This document shows, one piece after another, positions 35,801 to 47,800 of a stretch of DNA of 64,000 nucleotides (its first letter is position 1; each line of letters starts with the position of its first letter). The translations under genes were made by a program, and so were the position numbers. Origin of the DNA: Acanthosoma haemorrhoidale (lineage: Eukaryota > Arthropoda > Insecta > Hemiptera > Acanthosomatidae). The stretch covers positions 94,241,333-94,305,332 of the forward strand of contig OV884013.1 of assembly GCA_930367205.1 (NCBI GenBank), in the 5' to 3' direction. The notes beneath the pieces are model-generated. The model was not told the origin of the DNA. It saw only the letters and a program-made list of their open reading frames with translations, and searched no databases.

Positions 35801-38800
35801 TCGAAGTATTTCCTGATTTGTTCTGGTCTTTTATCTTCTGGGTTCCTATTTTCATTTACAAGGTTGTTAAATTTGATATATATATAAAAGTTTTATATGT
35901 ATTATTTCAAGATGCTACCTTTGATATGGTTTGAGACTAAATGTTTAAAAATTACTGTAGCGACCGCTAACTACATAAGATAAATCAACCTATACTCTAT
36001 TGTGTACAAATGTAAATAACATTTGTTGGGGGCCAAGGTGCACAAAATTAAAAAAAATTAATAATAGTGAAATCCCCGAGCACCCTAGTAAAATATGCCG
36101 ATTCCGTTACCTCTCATTGTAGTACAACTCAATCTGAAGGCAATATTGATCAATATTCAGAAAATTATGAATATCAAAAATAAGATGATTTTGAAGTCAA
36201 GATTCTGAAAATAATTACTCTAATAATTGAATTGAAAGGGCATCTGAAAATAGAATTGTAACAGTGCAACTTCATCTAATAAATGCTGTCATAAACCTGA
36301 TATTAATGAATTGTGAAAGAATTTCCAATGGCTTGTTCAAGCAATACTGACTAAAGATAATCCTTTAACACGTACAGTAAACAATAACAACTGTTCTCTT
36401 CCCTAACTCTCTCTCTCTCTCTACCGTCTCCTATTTATTGTCACTCTCTCTCTCTCACATTGCTCTTTTCTTATCGATATCAAATCCATAACATAAACAA
36501 AACAAACCAAACTTATTTCACAACTCACTAGTAAAAAAAAAAAAAAAATTAACTTTTATTTTCGATTTACGTAATTAAATTGAAACACAAAATAAAGGAA
36601 TTCTACTCAATTCTATTTACATTATTTGAGTCGGCCTTTCATACATACCGCTAACAACATTACCAAAATATAAATCATTGTAAATATGGTAAACAATAAG
36701 ACATGCTGCTAGGAGCCAATTAGTTATATGAGCTGGGGCACCAGCTGTCAGGGCAGGTAGTAGACCCAACCGCTGAGAGACCTTCCCGGCTCACGTCTCT
36801 TAGTCACAGGACAAAGGAAACCGCATACTCAACCCTCATTGGGTACTATAAAAACGGTCCTTATTGGCTACTGACGAAGCCAACTAGGTATTTTTTGGGC
36901 GACCGGCGGTTTGGGGCTTGTTTATCATTCTCCTGGGAACTAACTGGCTCGTGGTTGCTCTGCTTTAAACTCTGAAATTTGGCTGTTTCTTTATGAAAAA
37001 TCTTTGCATCTCTCTCTCTCTCTCTCCTCACCTCTCTACGTTTTATTCCGGCGTTGTCAGACCCCACACCTTCCCAGTGGGAATCTCTGCCTTCGTCTTG
37101 CTAAATCTAGCACCTCCTTGGGAGAGACCTCTCCCTAGTGGACAACGGTTGTCGTGGCCTTGCAAACTTACCAAGCAGTGTTCCCCACGGCGATTCAGTC
37201 TGCCTCTCTTCGGTTCACACTCGCATTTGGGATCCGGACGGATTTCGCATACCCTCAGATACCAAGTGTGAATTCATGGTCATTCCAAGACCACACAAAC
37301 TACCTACACTACCTACCCTATACCTCTTCTCCTGAGCATAGTGCATTGTCGGGGTACATACCTATCAAAAATGGAGTCAGGTAGTAAAACCGTCATGAAA
37401 CGATTGTCCAAGTTATAAACTTAAACAACCCTCACTTCGTCACCAGGGCTAGGGTAACTAGGCACCCTCCTCATGACAACCCGACAATTACTAATGATAT
37501 AAAAATATGACTAAGGCATTGTGTATCACAAATGTTAAATACCATAGTTGTGGAAATCACATTTACTCTACTTTGAATAAAAGCTCAAGCATATGTGTAC
37601 ATGTCCGTCAGACCATAAATAATTGTTGTGTTTTTTATTTCAGGTAGAAAGAAACCTTTTTTAGATTGTCTCATTCATTTGGACATGTCTAATCCAGGAT
37701 CTATTAGTGAAAATGACATCAGAGAAGAAGTTGACACATTTATGTTTGAGGTCAGTGCTATTAACCTCTTAAAACAAATAAAAAAAAAAAGTGAAAGGTG
37801 AATTTTTAAATATCAATTACATTGCATATGTATTTTACTGGGCATATTGAAAAAATATCTTATATTTTCTGATATTGAGCCTCTCTAGGAGGATTGGTAC
37901 TCTTTAAACACAGAAAGATATTTTTTTAAAGTATATTATTAAAATAAAATGTGTATACCTACCCTTCAACTGTGGGTAGGTGCACTCTTAGACATATTAA
38001 CTAATTTTATTCAAGTCTTTAAGCAATTGCCATGCCCAAAGAGAGATGCTCTACTTTTAAATAGACATTAGGTGGGGCAATAGTCTGTAACACTTTTCCT
38101 ATCTTGCTTCTATTTAATTAATATAAAAAAAAAAACATGTTCCGTTTAGCTATGTTTTTTAACAAATTTATGTGGTTGGCAGTACCTTTTTTTTTTTTAA
38201 AGATGTTTTCTTTGTGGTGTGAAATGGGCAAGAAAAAAATTTGGTTCGACAGTGCCGAGACGAGGTGCTCTCTCATTGCCCGCTGACTTCAAACTCCTCG
38301 CCTGTTTTCATTTTCCTTTCCGGCTTTTCTCGCCCCAACCTTTGCATCGTCGATCGACTTCCACAAAGCCCCCACTTATAATAACTATTTTCAATTAATA
38401 AATAATATGTAATGATATGGTTCAGTCCATATTATTACATTAGACCACCCTGAGAAGAAAAAAAAACAACAAAAATCTGCTTTACATCTGCAAATTTCCT
38501 CATTTGGTACGACCAATCGACCTGTGAGTCCTTTTACCTTATTCCACTAACACTACTGTAAATATACACTTTTTTTTTTTTTTTAAATTTAACAAACCAT
38601 ACTCCTATCTCCTCACCTGTCATTGACTGTGGTGGGATATAAATTATGATTTTAGATCTATTCACATTCTTGTGACTTAAAGAACTAACATTATTTACCT
38701 AATCTACTACCAATAAACAAACACGAGTGAAACAAGATTTTTTTTTTTTTAATAAGGGTGTTCATTTTAAATCTTGAACCCTTTTGGGAAATTTTTCTTC

Positions 38801-41800
38801 AACATCACTTTTTTTTTTTTTTTTTTTTCTTTTTTTTATATTAAATTAATAAATAAGGGGAATAATATAATAATAAATAATGATTGTAAATGACGACTAT
38901 AATAATAATTTGACTTTATCGAAGTTGACTATCTATTTACAACACGGTACAAATAACGTTCTAAAAACTACTCTGATTTCATGTTTTGAACCGTTTTAAT
39001 AAGTTCGCATGAAACTTTCCTCTTCTCTTTGTTCCATTTCCTGGGCAGACTAACAGGTAAGTGGTATCGCCGTAGCTCTTCTAAATCTTATAAGGGCCTT
39101 CGTAGAGTGGCAAAAACTTCGCTGCCTGCCTAACTGGGTCAGTTGGGACAGCCAACGCCCTTACCAACACCAAATCTCCCTCTTCAAAGGTCTGGGTCAC
39201 GTGAGACTTGTTAAACCTTTCCTGTTTCTTCCGTCCTTCTTTCCCAATTTTCTCCTTAACCCTTTCTACCAGTCGTCCATATTTCGCCGCTGGGATTCGC
39301 TCTGGCGTTACTCTTCCAGTAATTCTCCTGTACTCCTTTTCCCATAATGTAGCCTTCTGCTTTCCAAAATGGACCTCAACTGGGCACACCTTGGCCGTTG
39401 AGTGACATGTATTGTTTATAATGTCCTCAATACGTTTCAGACACTGTTTCCATTTTGAGTGCTGTTCCCCAGCCAATATTCGGAAGTAGTTTCCTAGGTC
39501 TCTGTTCGTCCTTTCGCTTAGGTTACTCTGAGGGTGCCTAATAGAGCTAAATACTGTCTCGATTCCTAGCTCATTTACCTCATGTTTCCATTTTTTCGAA
39601 GTAAATTGACTCTCATGATCAGACAAAATCTTCGTGGGTTTGCCAGCCTTTGCCACGAACCTTTTCAAGCAATTTATCGCAGCCAATGTGGTTGTGCGTT
39701 TCACTGCATACAATTGAACAAATTTAGAAAAATTGTCTATTATTAGAAAAAGCCACTTGACTTCGTCTTTATCTTTGTCTGTTGGTCTATCTCTCCGTTT
39801 ATCTGTTCCATGATGGCTTTAAAACCAATTAATCTGAAATATTCAACAATTAACTCAAAGCAATCTGTGTTATGATATATGTTTTGGTCAACATATAATA
39901 ATGAGTATATAAGTATGTGGAAAAAAGTCTGCCCTGACCTGTCAAATGACTTAAAATATTTCCTTCGAAAAATAAAGATTGCAGAGCCTATAATATAAAA
40001 CATGCATATTTAAATAGTTTTGTCAACATATCAGCTACTTACAATTTTTTATATTAATTTATTTTTGGTAAATCCTGTGTAGCTTTACATTGTTATCAAA
40101 TTAAAATCTTAGTCTACACTATTTCTTATCTTCTGAAATCCATAGGACACTTATATTTTAAACTCTTACCAATTTTTTATTATATAAACAAAACCTGTTT
40201 ATTTTTTATATCTTGTGATTTGATTTTATAAAAAAATAAAATAAAAACGTATTTACAGGGGCATGACACCACAGCATCAGCTTTGAACTTCGCCCTCTTC
40301 CTGCTTGCCAATCATCCAGATGAGCAGGTAATAGTGAATGACTTTATTTGTTAGTATATTTTATCATCCAAAAAATAAAGCAGCTTCAAGTTGGTACACA
40401 AGCTGACCCTTTGCAATTTTGAATTGTTCTAAAAATGTTGGATTGGGAATAGGTACATACACCATTACCAAGCATAACTGCACTATCTCACAATACCTTG
40501 GACTCTAGGTTTTGTTATTCCTAAAGAAATACATCTATATTTCCAATCATTACAACTTTCTAATTATCAATTTATTTATTTTTTTTCATTTTAACTTTAA
40601 TGGGTTTGCTGCTTTGGGGTTTCCAACAGTTGCAAATATTACCCATTTCTGAACTGCTACTTTTTTGCTTTGTATACTATGCTTCCGCATTATCAAGTGC
40701 TCTAAGACATAATATAGTGATCATAAAAAACATAAATTCCAACATTTAAAAGCAGCTGGTTTATCACTGTTTTATGTTTTGATTTATTTAAAATAATGTG
40801 TGTTTTTTATTTAAAATAATTAAGGAAAAGTCAACATTGAGGGTAATTAAATATAATAAATATTGAAATTGCATCAAATATATATTTTAAAACCTTAGCT
40901 TAACTAACAAATTGTAAAATCTCAATTCGCCTATACATGACTAAAGCAATTATTTCCAACATTAAACAGTCGCATACCACCGAAACAAAACTGTTTTGTT
41001 CTTATGTATGAACCTCTACTAAACCACTAATGGCTTAAGCGTGCCTAATTTGGACTACTTATTCAAATACACTCTCAATAAACTACAAAGATTGCAAAAA
41101 AAAACTGCTATGGAAGATTCGTAATGCTCCATGGTTCATCAGAAACTGTCAACTTCTGAACAAAGTGGGACTTCCTCTGCTGAATAAGCCATTAAAGAGC
41201 TGGTTGGTAGACACTATCACCAAGAGCAGCTCACATCCAACTAAGAGAAGCCACAAGACTTGTAAGACTGAAAAGTCGCAAATACCGTGATTTAGTAGAC
41301 CATTTAACCAAAAAGGTGTTTTTGATGTTGTGTGTTGTTGTCTTTGAGAAAACTTTGACCATTATTTAAGGCTCACCAGTGCTGATGTAAAGTAAAAATA
41401 AATTATTAATATTAAAATACAAAATAAACTCCTTTAATTATCCAATGAGGAATCCCAAGAATTCAATAGTGTAAAAGCTCAATAACATACAGAGAATATC
41501 TATTATTATAGTATTAAAACTTAGCAATAGTGTAGCTGATTTTATCTTAATGTCTTATATCTTTATTTCTATAGGAAAAAGCAGCTGAAGAACAAGCACA
41601 AATATTTGGTGATGATATTAGAGCTCCAACAAGGCAGGACCTGCAGAAAATGGAGTATTTGGAGATGATAATAAAAGAAACTTTACGCATTTATCCAAGT
41701 GTGCCACTGATTACAAGATCATTAACCCAGGATCTCAAAATAGGTGACTATTATTTGAGTTTATAAAAATACTTCAATTTTAAAATTTCAACCATTTCCA

Positions 41801-44800
41801 AAATCTAGTTTCAAATTTATTAGATAGTAAATCTAAGGTATTAGTTATCAAAATTAGTTCAAATCAGAACATTTTCCAAGAGAATGGCGAAACAACTGAG
41901 TCAATTATTAAAGAAATGATTGCTAAAGCATATTTTAATGAGATTTATGATCTGATGGAAATTATTTTCCTCAGGTTATAGGGAACTTGAAAAAAATGAC
42001 AAATATTTTGTGGAGTTTCCGATTTCAAACACCTCACAGTGAATTTTATTTCAGTTCTTCAAGAAGAAAACTGTTTTTGTAGTGTAGTGGTTAGTAAGTC
42101 TTAACTAAGATTGCAGAGTGGGTTCCGTTCTCGACTCCTCTATGTACTTTCTCTGAAGATGGGTCTGATCGGGATTAACTCAACCTTACAGGAGAAAATG
42201 AGTGGCAATTTCATTACAAAAATTTTATTAATAGAACAAATAAAATAAAAATAGGTGGTCCCCGAAAGCACAGTGAGTACATGAAGATATAAAAATAAAA
42301 AAAGCTAAAGATTATAGGTAAAACATAGCTTTTTTTCCTAATATTTAAAACCCTAAACGAAAGGTTTTGATAGTCTGTTCCTTATTTACTCACAAATAGT
42401 TTGGATTATTCATTTGAATCAACCTAGACATATAAGCTTGTCATATGGTGTTTTTCCAAGGGCTGCAGGAACAGCTTTCTCTTCTGGAATGTTGGCTTTG
42501 CAAATGGAGCTCAAAGTTAATGCTGAAAAGTGAAAAAAGTGGAGCCACCTTCATCCTCCACTATTCTTCATGCTTTACAGTTTTTCTATTCAAACAATCC
42601 ATTCTTGCTAAATCCCAGGCCACCAGTAAAAGAATTATTTTATACATGTCACTCACAAGGGGCCCCAACCACCATTTACAGCCAAACGACAAGAAATGAA
42701 CAGATGATTTAGAAAAAATAAGATTGATCTATACCACAATACTCCAACTTAACCAGACTTACAGAGCATTAGTCTAGCGTAATGCCAAGCTCTCCAATAT
42801 GCTTCATATCCAGCCCCTGCAATCCAGGATTCTCCCTCAGATGGCCAATGGTTCCTTCTACCTCAATAGGCGTACCCTATTACATACTCTGACCTCACCA
42901 TCCCTTTCATCGAAGATCTCAATTCTTACCTCCCTGGTCATCACTTTCACTATACAAATGTTCTATTCTCCTATCTCTTCCTCAGCAATGCAGAGCGATC
43001 CCTAAGGGGGAGGTGGCCTCGTGACCACCTTCAAATCAAATACTAACATTACATGTATAAGTGTGTTTGTAATGAGTTTTTTATCCCTTAAAAGTAACAA
43101 TAATATGATAATATGATGTTCCAAACATTGCTTTTAATACTATTTGTATTTATTGCATGGCCAAGTTTTAAATATAATAAATAAAATATAATATTAAACT
43201 TATGCTGTTATGGCTAGTATAATTGCTTCATGATATCTAAATAATAATATTTAACTATCCTGAGACCATATCCCTAAAGAGCATAATTTCTGTTTTATTA
43301 AATCAGATCCATATTGAAAGTAAAATTCCCCTAACAATCACACTAAATAAAAAATAAAAAAAATCATAAAAAATAAATAAGAAGAAAAGATAAATGTATG
43401 AATTAGAATACATGTAAATGTGCAAAAATGGTGAACATTTTTGGCAAAGAATTTAAAATTATTTATCTGTAGCCAGGAGAGATAAAGTACATATATGGAC
43501 TTTGAATTAAACAGGATAGCCACCCTTAATGGAAGTACCTAAAGGTTCAAAACTCAGCTTTAACATATGAACTATGTTTTACTAAATCCTTTGTTTGAAA
43601 CACGAAAAGTGATGCATTTGATTATTAAAAAAAATTACATTATTTCAAAAATAAAATTTTCAGAATCTCCATAACCAGTATTCCTACTTATTTCTTTCTC
43701 TCTCTTGCACAAATAATTACATATTACTAACTTACATTTTCCACAGATGAAAATACCACGATTCCTGCAGGATATACTGCTGTTATTATGCCATATTTTA
43801 TTCACCGATCAAAAAAGCACTGGGAAGATCCAGAAAAATTTATACCAGAACGTTTTACTCCGGGGACCACAAGACATCCGTTTGCATATGTACCTTTCTC
43901 AGCTGGTCCACGGAACTGTATAGGTATGAAATCTTAATTTATACTTTGGAATAAAATGTGATTTGGAACCAGTTATGAAGTTTGAATATCAGGACACGAA
44001 ATGTCTGTCTGCCCACAAATTCTTTAATTTTATTCTACCGCAAACACTTTCAATAGAATACTTGTTATCATTAGATGGTTGCAGCATACCATAAATCCTT
44101 TTTTTTTAGCATTTTTAATTAGTATAAACAAAAAATAAGTTGAAAAACAATACTTATACATTTGTGCATAGCTGTTCATTAAAATTAAGTTGAAAGTTGA
44201 AAAAATTAAAGGTAAAATAAAATATTAAATATTCTGTATCAGAAGATAATTTATAGAGCATTTTTGGAATTTAGTTTGGCATTTCTTCTAATAATGTTGT
44301 AATATCCATCACTAGCCTTCAGATTCACATTTATTTGTACTATTGTTTAAAGTTTCAGAAATTAACTATTCTTTATAAAAAAATTCTTTTGTCAATAGTT
44401 ATGGAAACCATTACGTTAACCCTACTTGTGCAATAGAGATTTATTTACAGGCGCTGTGAATCACATGACTTGTTTCGACATTTGAGGACATAGTTAAGGC
44501 ACATGACGCAACCCACCAGCTTTACTATATATACCCTGCAGAATCCCTTTGTCTCATTCACTTCCACTCCAACCACCAGTCACGCATGACCCTTTAGACA
44601 GTTTGACAACTAGGCTGTAATTGTTATCAATAGTTATTACCTTATAAGTGCATTGTTATTGTCATTGTGTGTGATTAAAATAAACACTTTTTAAAAACTC
44701 TCCTCGTTTACCCATCGATTTAACTGGCGCCCCGAACGTGGGACCTTGGCAAAGTAAACGTAACTTCGGTAGACTCTCCCGGATATAACGCTCAAGTACA

Positions 44801-47800
44801 ATCCGCTAGGCAGACCCGAGACATCTCTTGACGATTTCATGAGAAGACCGATGAAATATTAACAGGACTTCAGGATCTCAAGGCTTTGGTAATTTTCAAA
44901 TTACATCTCCAGGGAACCAGGACCACTCATCGTTATTTAGAAGGAAAACATCAGAAGGAGAGAAAAGGACTTTACCACAAGAAAAAAAGAAGACAACATT
45001 GTACAGGTATTTAATTTATTGTACACATTTTACATGCCATTAACGGACAGACTTAACAGTAATAGAAACTTATCAATACAAGACGAAACCATGTCTCACA
45101 GATTAATTTCCACTACTGACTTAAAATTAATCCCAGAATTTGACGGGAATCCTAGTAACTTAATTAAATTCATAAACAAACTTAATTATGTAGCAAACAA
45201 TGTATGTACAATCGACAACCCACACCATGAAGATAACGCAAAACAATTAATTGGTCACGCGACAAATAAACTCATTGGTAACGCGGAACATTGCAGTCGA
45301 AAAAATTACAACTCGCTACAAGAATTAATAACTGAATTAAAATTAAACTTCAGAGACGATAAAACAATCCCGCAATCAATTACGGAAATCTATCAGACTA
45401 AACCTATGAGAAATGAACATCCTTTAAGTTTTGTGGATAGACTCATAATACTACGAGACGAATTGGAAGGTAGACTCTATACGGATGACATTAAAACTGA
45501 CTTACAAAAACATACTGAAATGAATGCCTTTGACGAATTAATAGTAGAACACTGTCAACGGAACTTAGACGTAAATGTCGATAACTTCCTTCAACACCAT
45601 TTTATAAAAACACTCAGGGATTTGCAAAGACAATTAAAAACAACCGCAGTTCGTGTAGTAGAACGCGCTTACGGTAATAAAATTGATCAAGCGAGATCGA
45701 GACAGAACCCAGTTAGTAATTATAAAGGAAGAAATTTTGATCCCAACTACCATGAAAGAAAACGCGACTTACATCCTCCACAACAACACCATAATAATTA
45801 TAACAATTATAATAATCAACAGAACCAACATAAACCACGATATAATTCTAACTTCAACAAAGACTATCAACGTGACCCCAACGCGAGATATAACCAATCA
45901 TGGCGACCACATGAACAACGCCAATACTTTAACAAACCACAACCGCAACAAATACCAGAAAAAGAAAATCAAACTGTATCTATGAGAACAGCAACTAACC
46001 GTGTACATCATACGGAACTAGACGACAAAGATAGACAAATACAAGAACTAACTTCTAGATTACAACAATTAGAAACACGATACGAACATTTTTTAGACGT
46101 AGGTCCGAGTTACGGAGAACCGCCTCCCGACCGGAATACCAATTAAATCACGTGGATAACTTACCGCAAATAAAAGACAAAAACGGCAACACTTGGCTTA
46201 TTGATACCGGTTCATCAAAAAATTATATTAACCCCAGTTCTTTACCCGAAGGAACTAAAATCATTTCGGAAGACTTTGTGTTGAAAACCCCTACAGGTAG
46301 AGCAGAAGGGACGAAAAGTGCCTTTATAGACCTTTACCCTTTGTTAGGAATTTCTGCAGAGATAAAATGTTTAATATACCCCTTTAGCACCAAATATGAC
46401 GTGTTGCTAGGGTACGAAACCATGAAAGATTTGAAAATAAAAATAAATTGCCAAAATAATGAAATAAAATTAAAATTAGAAAACGAAAATTTAGTAGACA
46501 ATAACAATAGTAATAATAATAGTAATAATAAATTAAAAAATAAAAGGGACCAAACATACCCGGAAATAAACAAAAATAAAAGGGACCAAACATACCCGGA
46601 AATAAACAAAAATAAAAGGGACCAAACATACCCGGAAATAAACAAAAATAAAAGGGACCAAACATACCCGGAAATAAACAAAAACAAAAGGGACCAAACA
46701 TACCCGGAAAATAATAAAATTAATCATAACAATAAACTTAATAATAAATCTAACAATAATAATAATAAATCAAAAGAAAAGAACGAACTATACTATATTG
46801 ATGACAAACAAACAATTAAACAATTAATTTGAACAGACCATATTGACGTTACTCACATTGACGGAAAAACTAATAAAGTAGCTGACGTATTATCCAGACA
46901 AAACGAAAACCTCACATTAAATCATATAACAAACTTAGATAATATCGAAGACTTAGACGACTTAATTGACGAACCAATGGACGAAAACAGCCCCGAATAT
47001 TTAGAACCAAATGAATTGGACAGAATGGAAGCAGCAGAAGCTTCCACATGTAAAGCGACTATTCACTCTCAAAAATCATCTAACGAACAAGTTTGGCTAG
47101 TAAATGATGACAAAAACATAAATGTAGAAAAGCACCAAATAATTATTAAAAAAGGAAACAAACATATGGACTTTAGTAAACCCTTTAATAAAAGAAGACA
47201 TATAATAACATTAAACAATGAAGACGAATTAAAAGAATTAATCGAACAACTAATAAGACCTAAAACTACTTACGGAGTATATTGCGAAACAAATATTCCC
47301 CTACTTAACGACTTTTATGATCTAACGTTTAAACAACTATCGACACTGATTACGGAATCTTATCCAACAGTGAAATTGAAAAGATATAAACATATCGTAG
47401 AAGATATACTAGACAAAACAGACCAAATAGCAATAATATCTGATTATCACGAAGGTAAAACTGCACATCGCGGAACCATCGAAACCTTTGACAAACTTAG
47501 AAAACGATACTATTTCCCACTAATGAAGGAGACTATAAATAACTATATTAATAACTGCACTATTTGCAAGAAAACAAAATATGACAGAAAACCCATTAAG
47601 ACAAAATATATGATAACCCCCACACCAGATAAACCTTTTACAGACTTAATGATCGATACATTACACTACGAACGTAAATATATTGTCACTATAGTTGACA
47701 CCTTCTCAAAGAGACTATTTGCAAAAATTATACCGGCATTTAACGGAATAAATATATGCGAGACATTAAAGACATATTTAGCATTATACCCTACGCCAAA

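Noticed and set aside
36993..37384. Several overlapping + ORFs of 65-92 codons
   Set aside because: They lie inside the solo LTR and have no protein signature; GC-richer regulatory sequence explains them.
45683..45985. 100-codon Ile/Asn-rich + frame
   Set aside because: Out-of-frame reading of the Asn/Gln-rich end of gag.
46334..46727. Three overlapping minus-strand frames with repeated MFGPF/YFCL-type blocks
   Set aside because: They are antisense shadows of the 36-bp minisatellite in pol.
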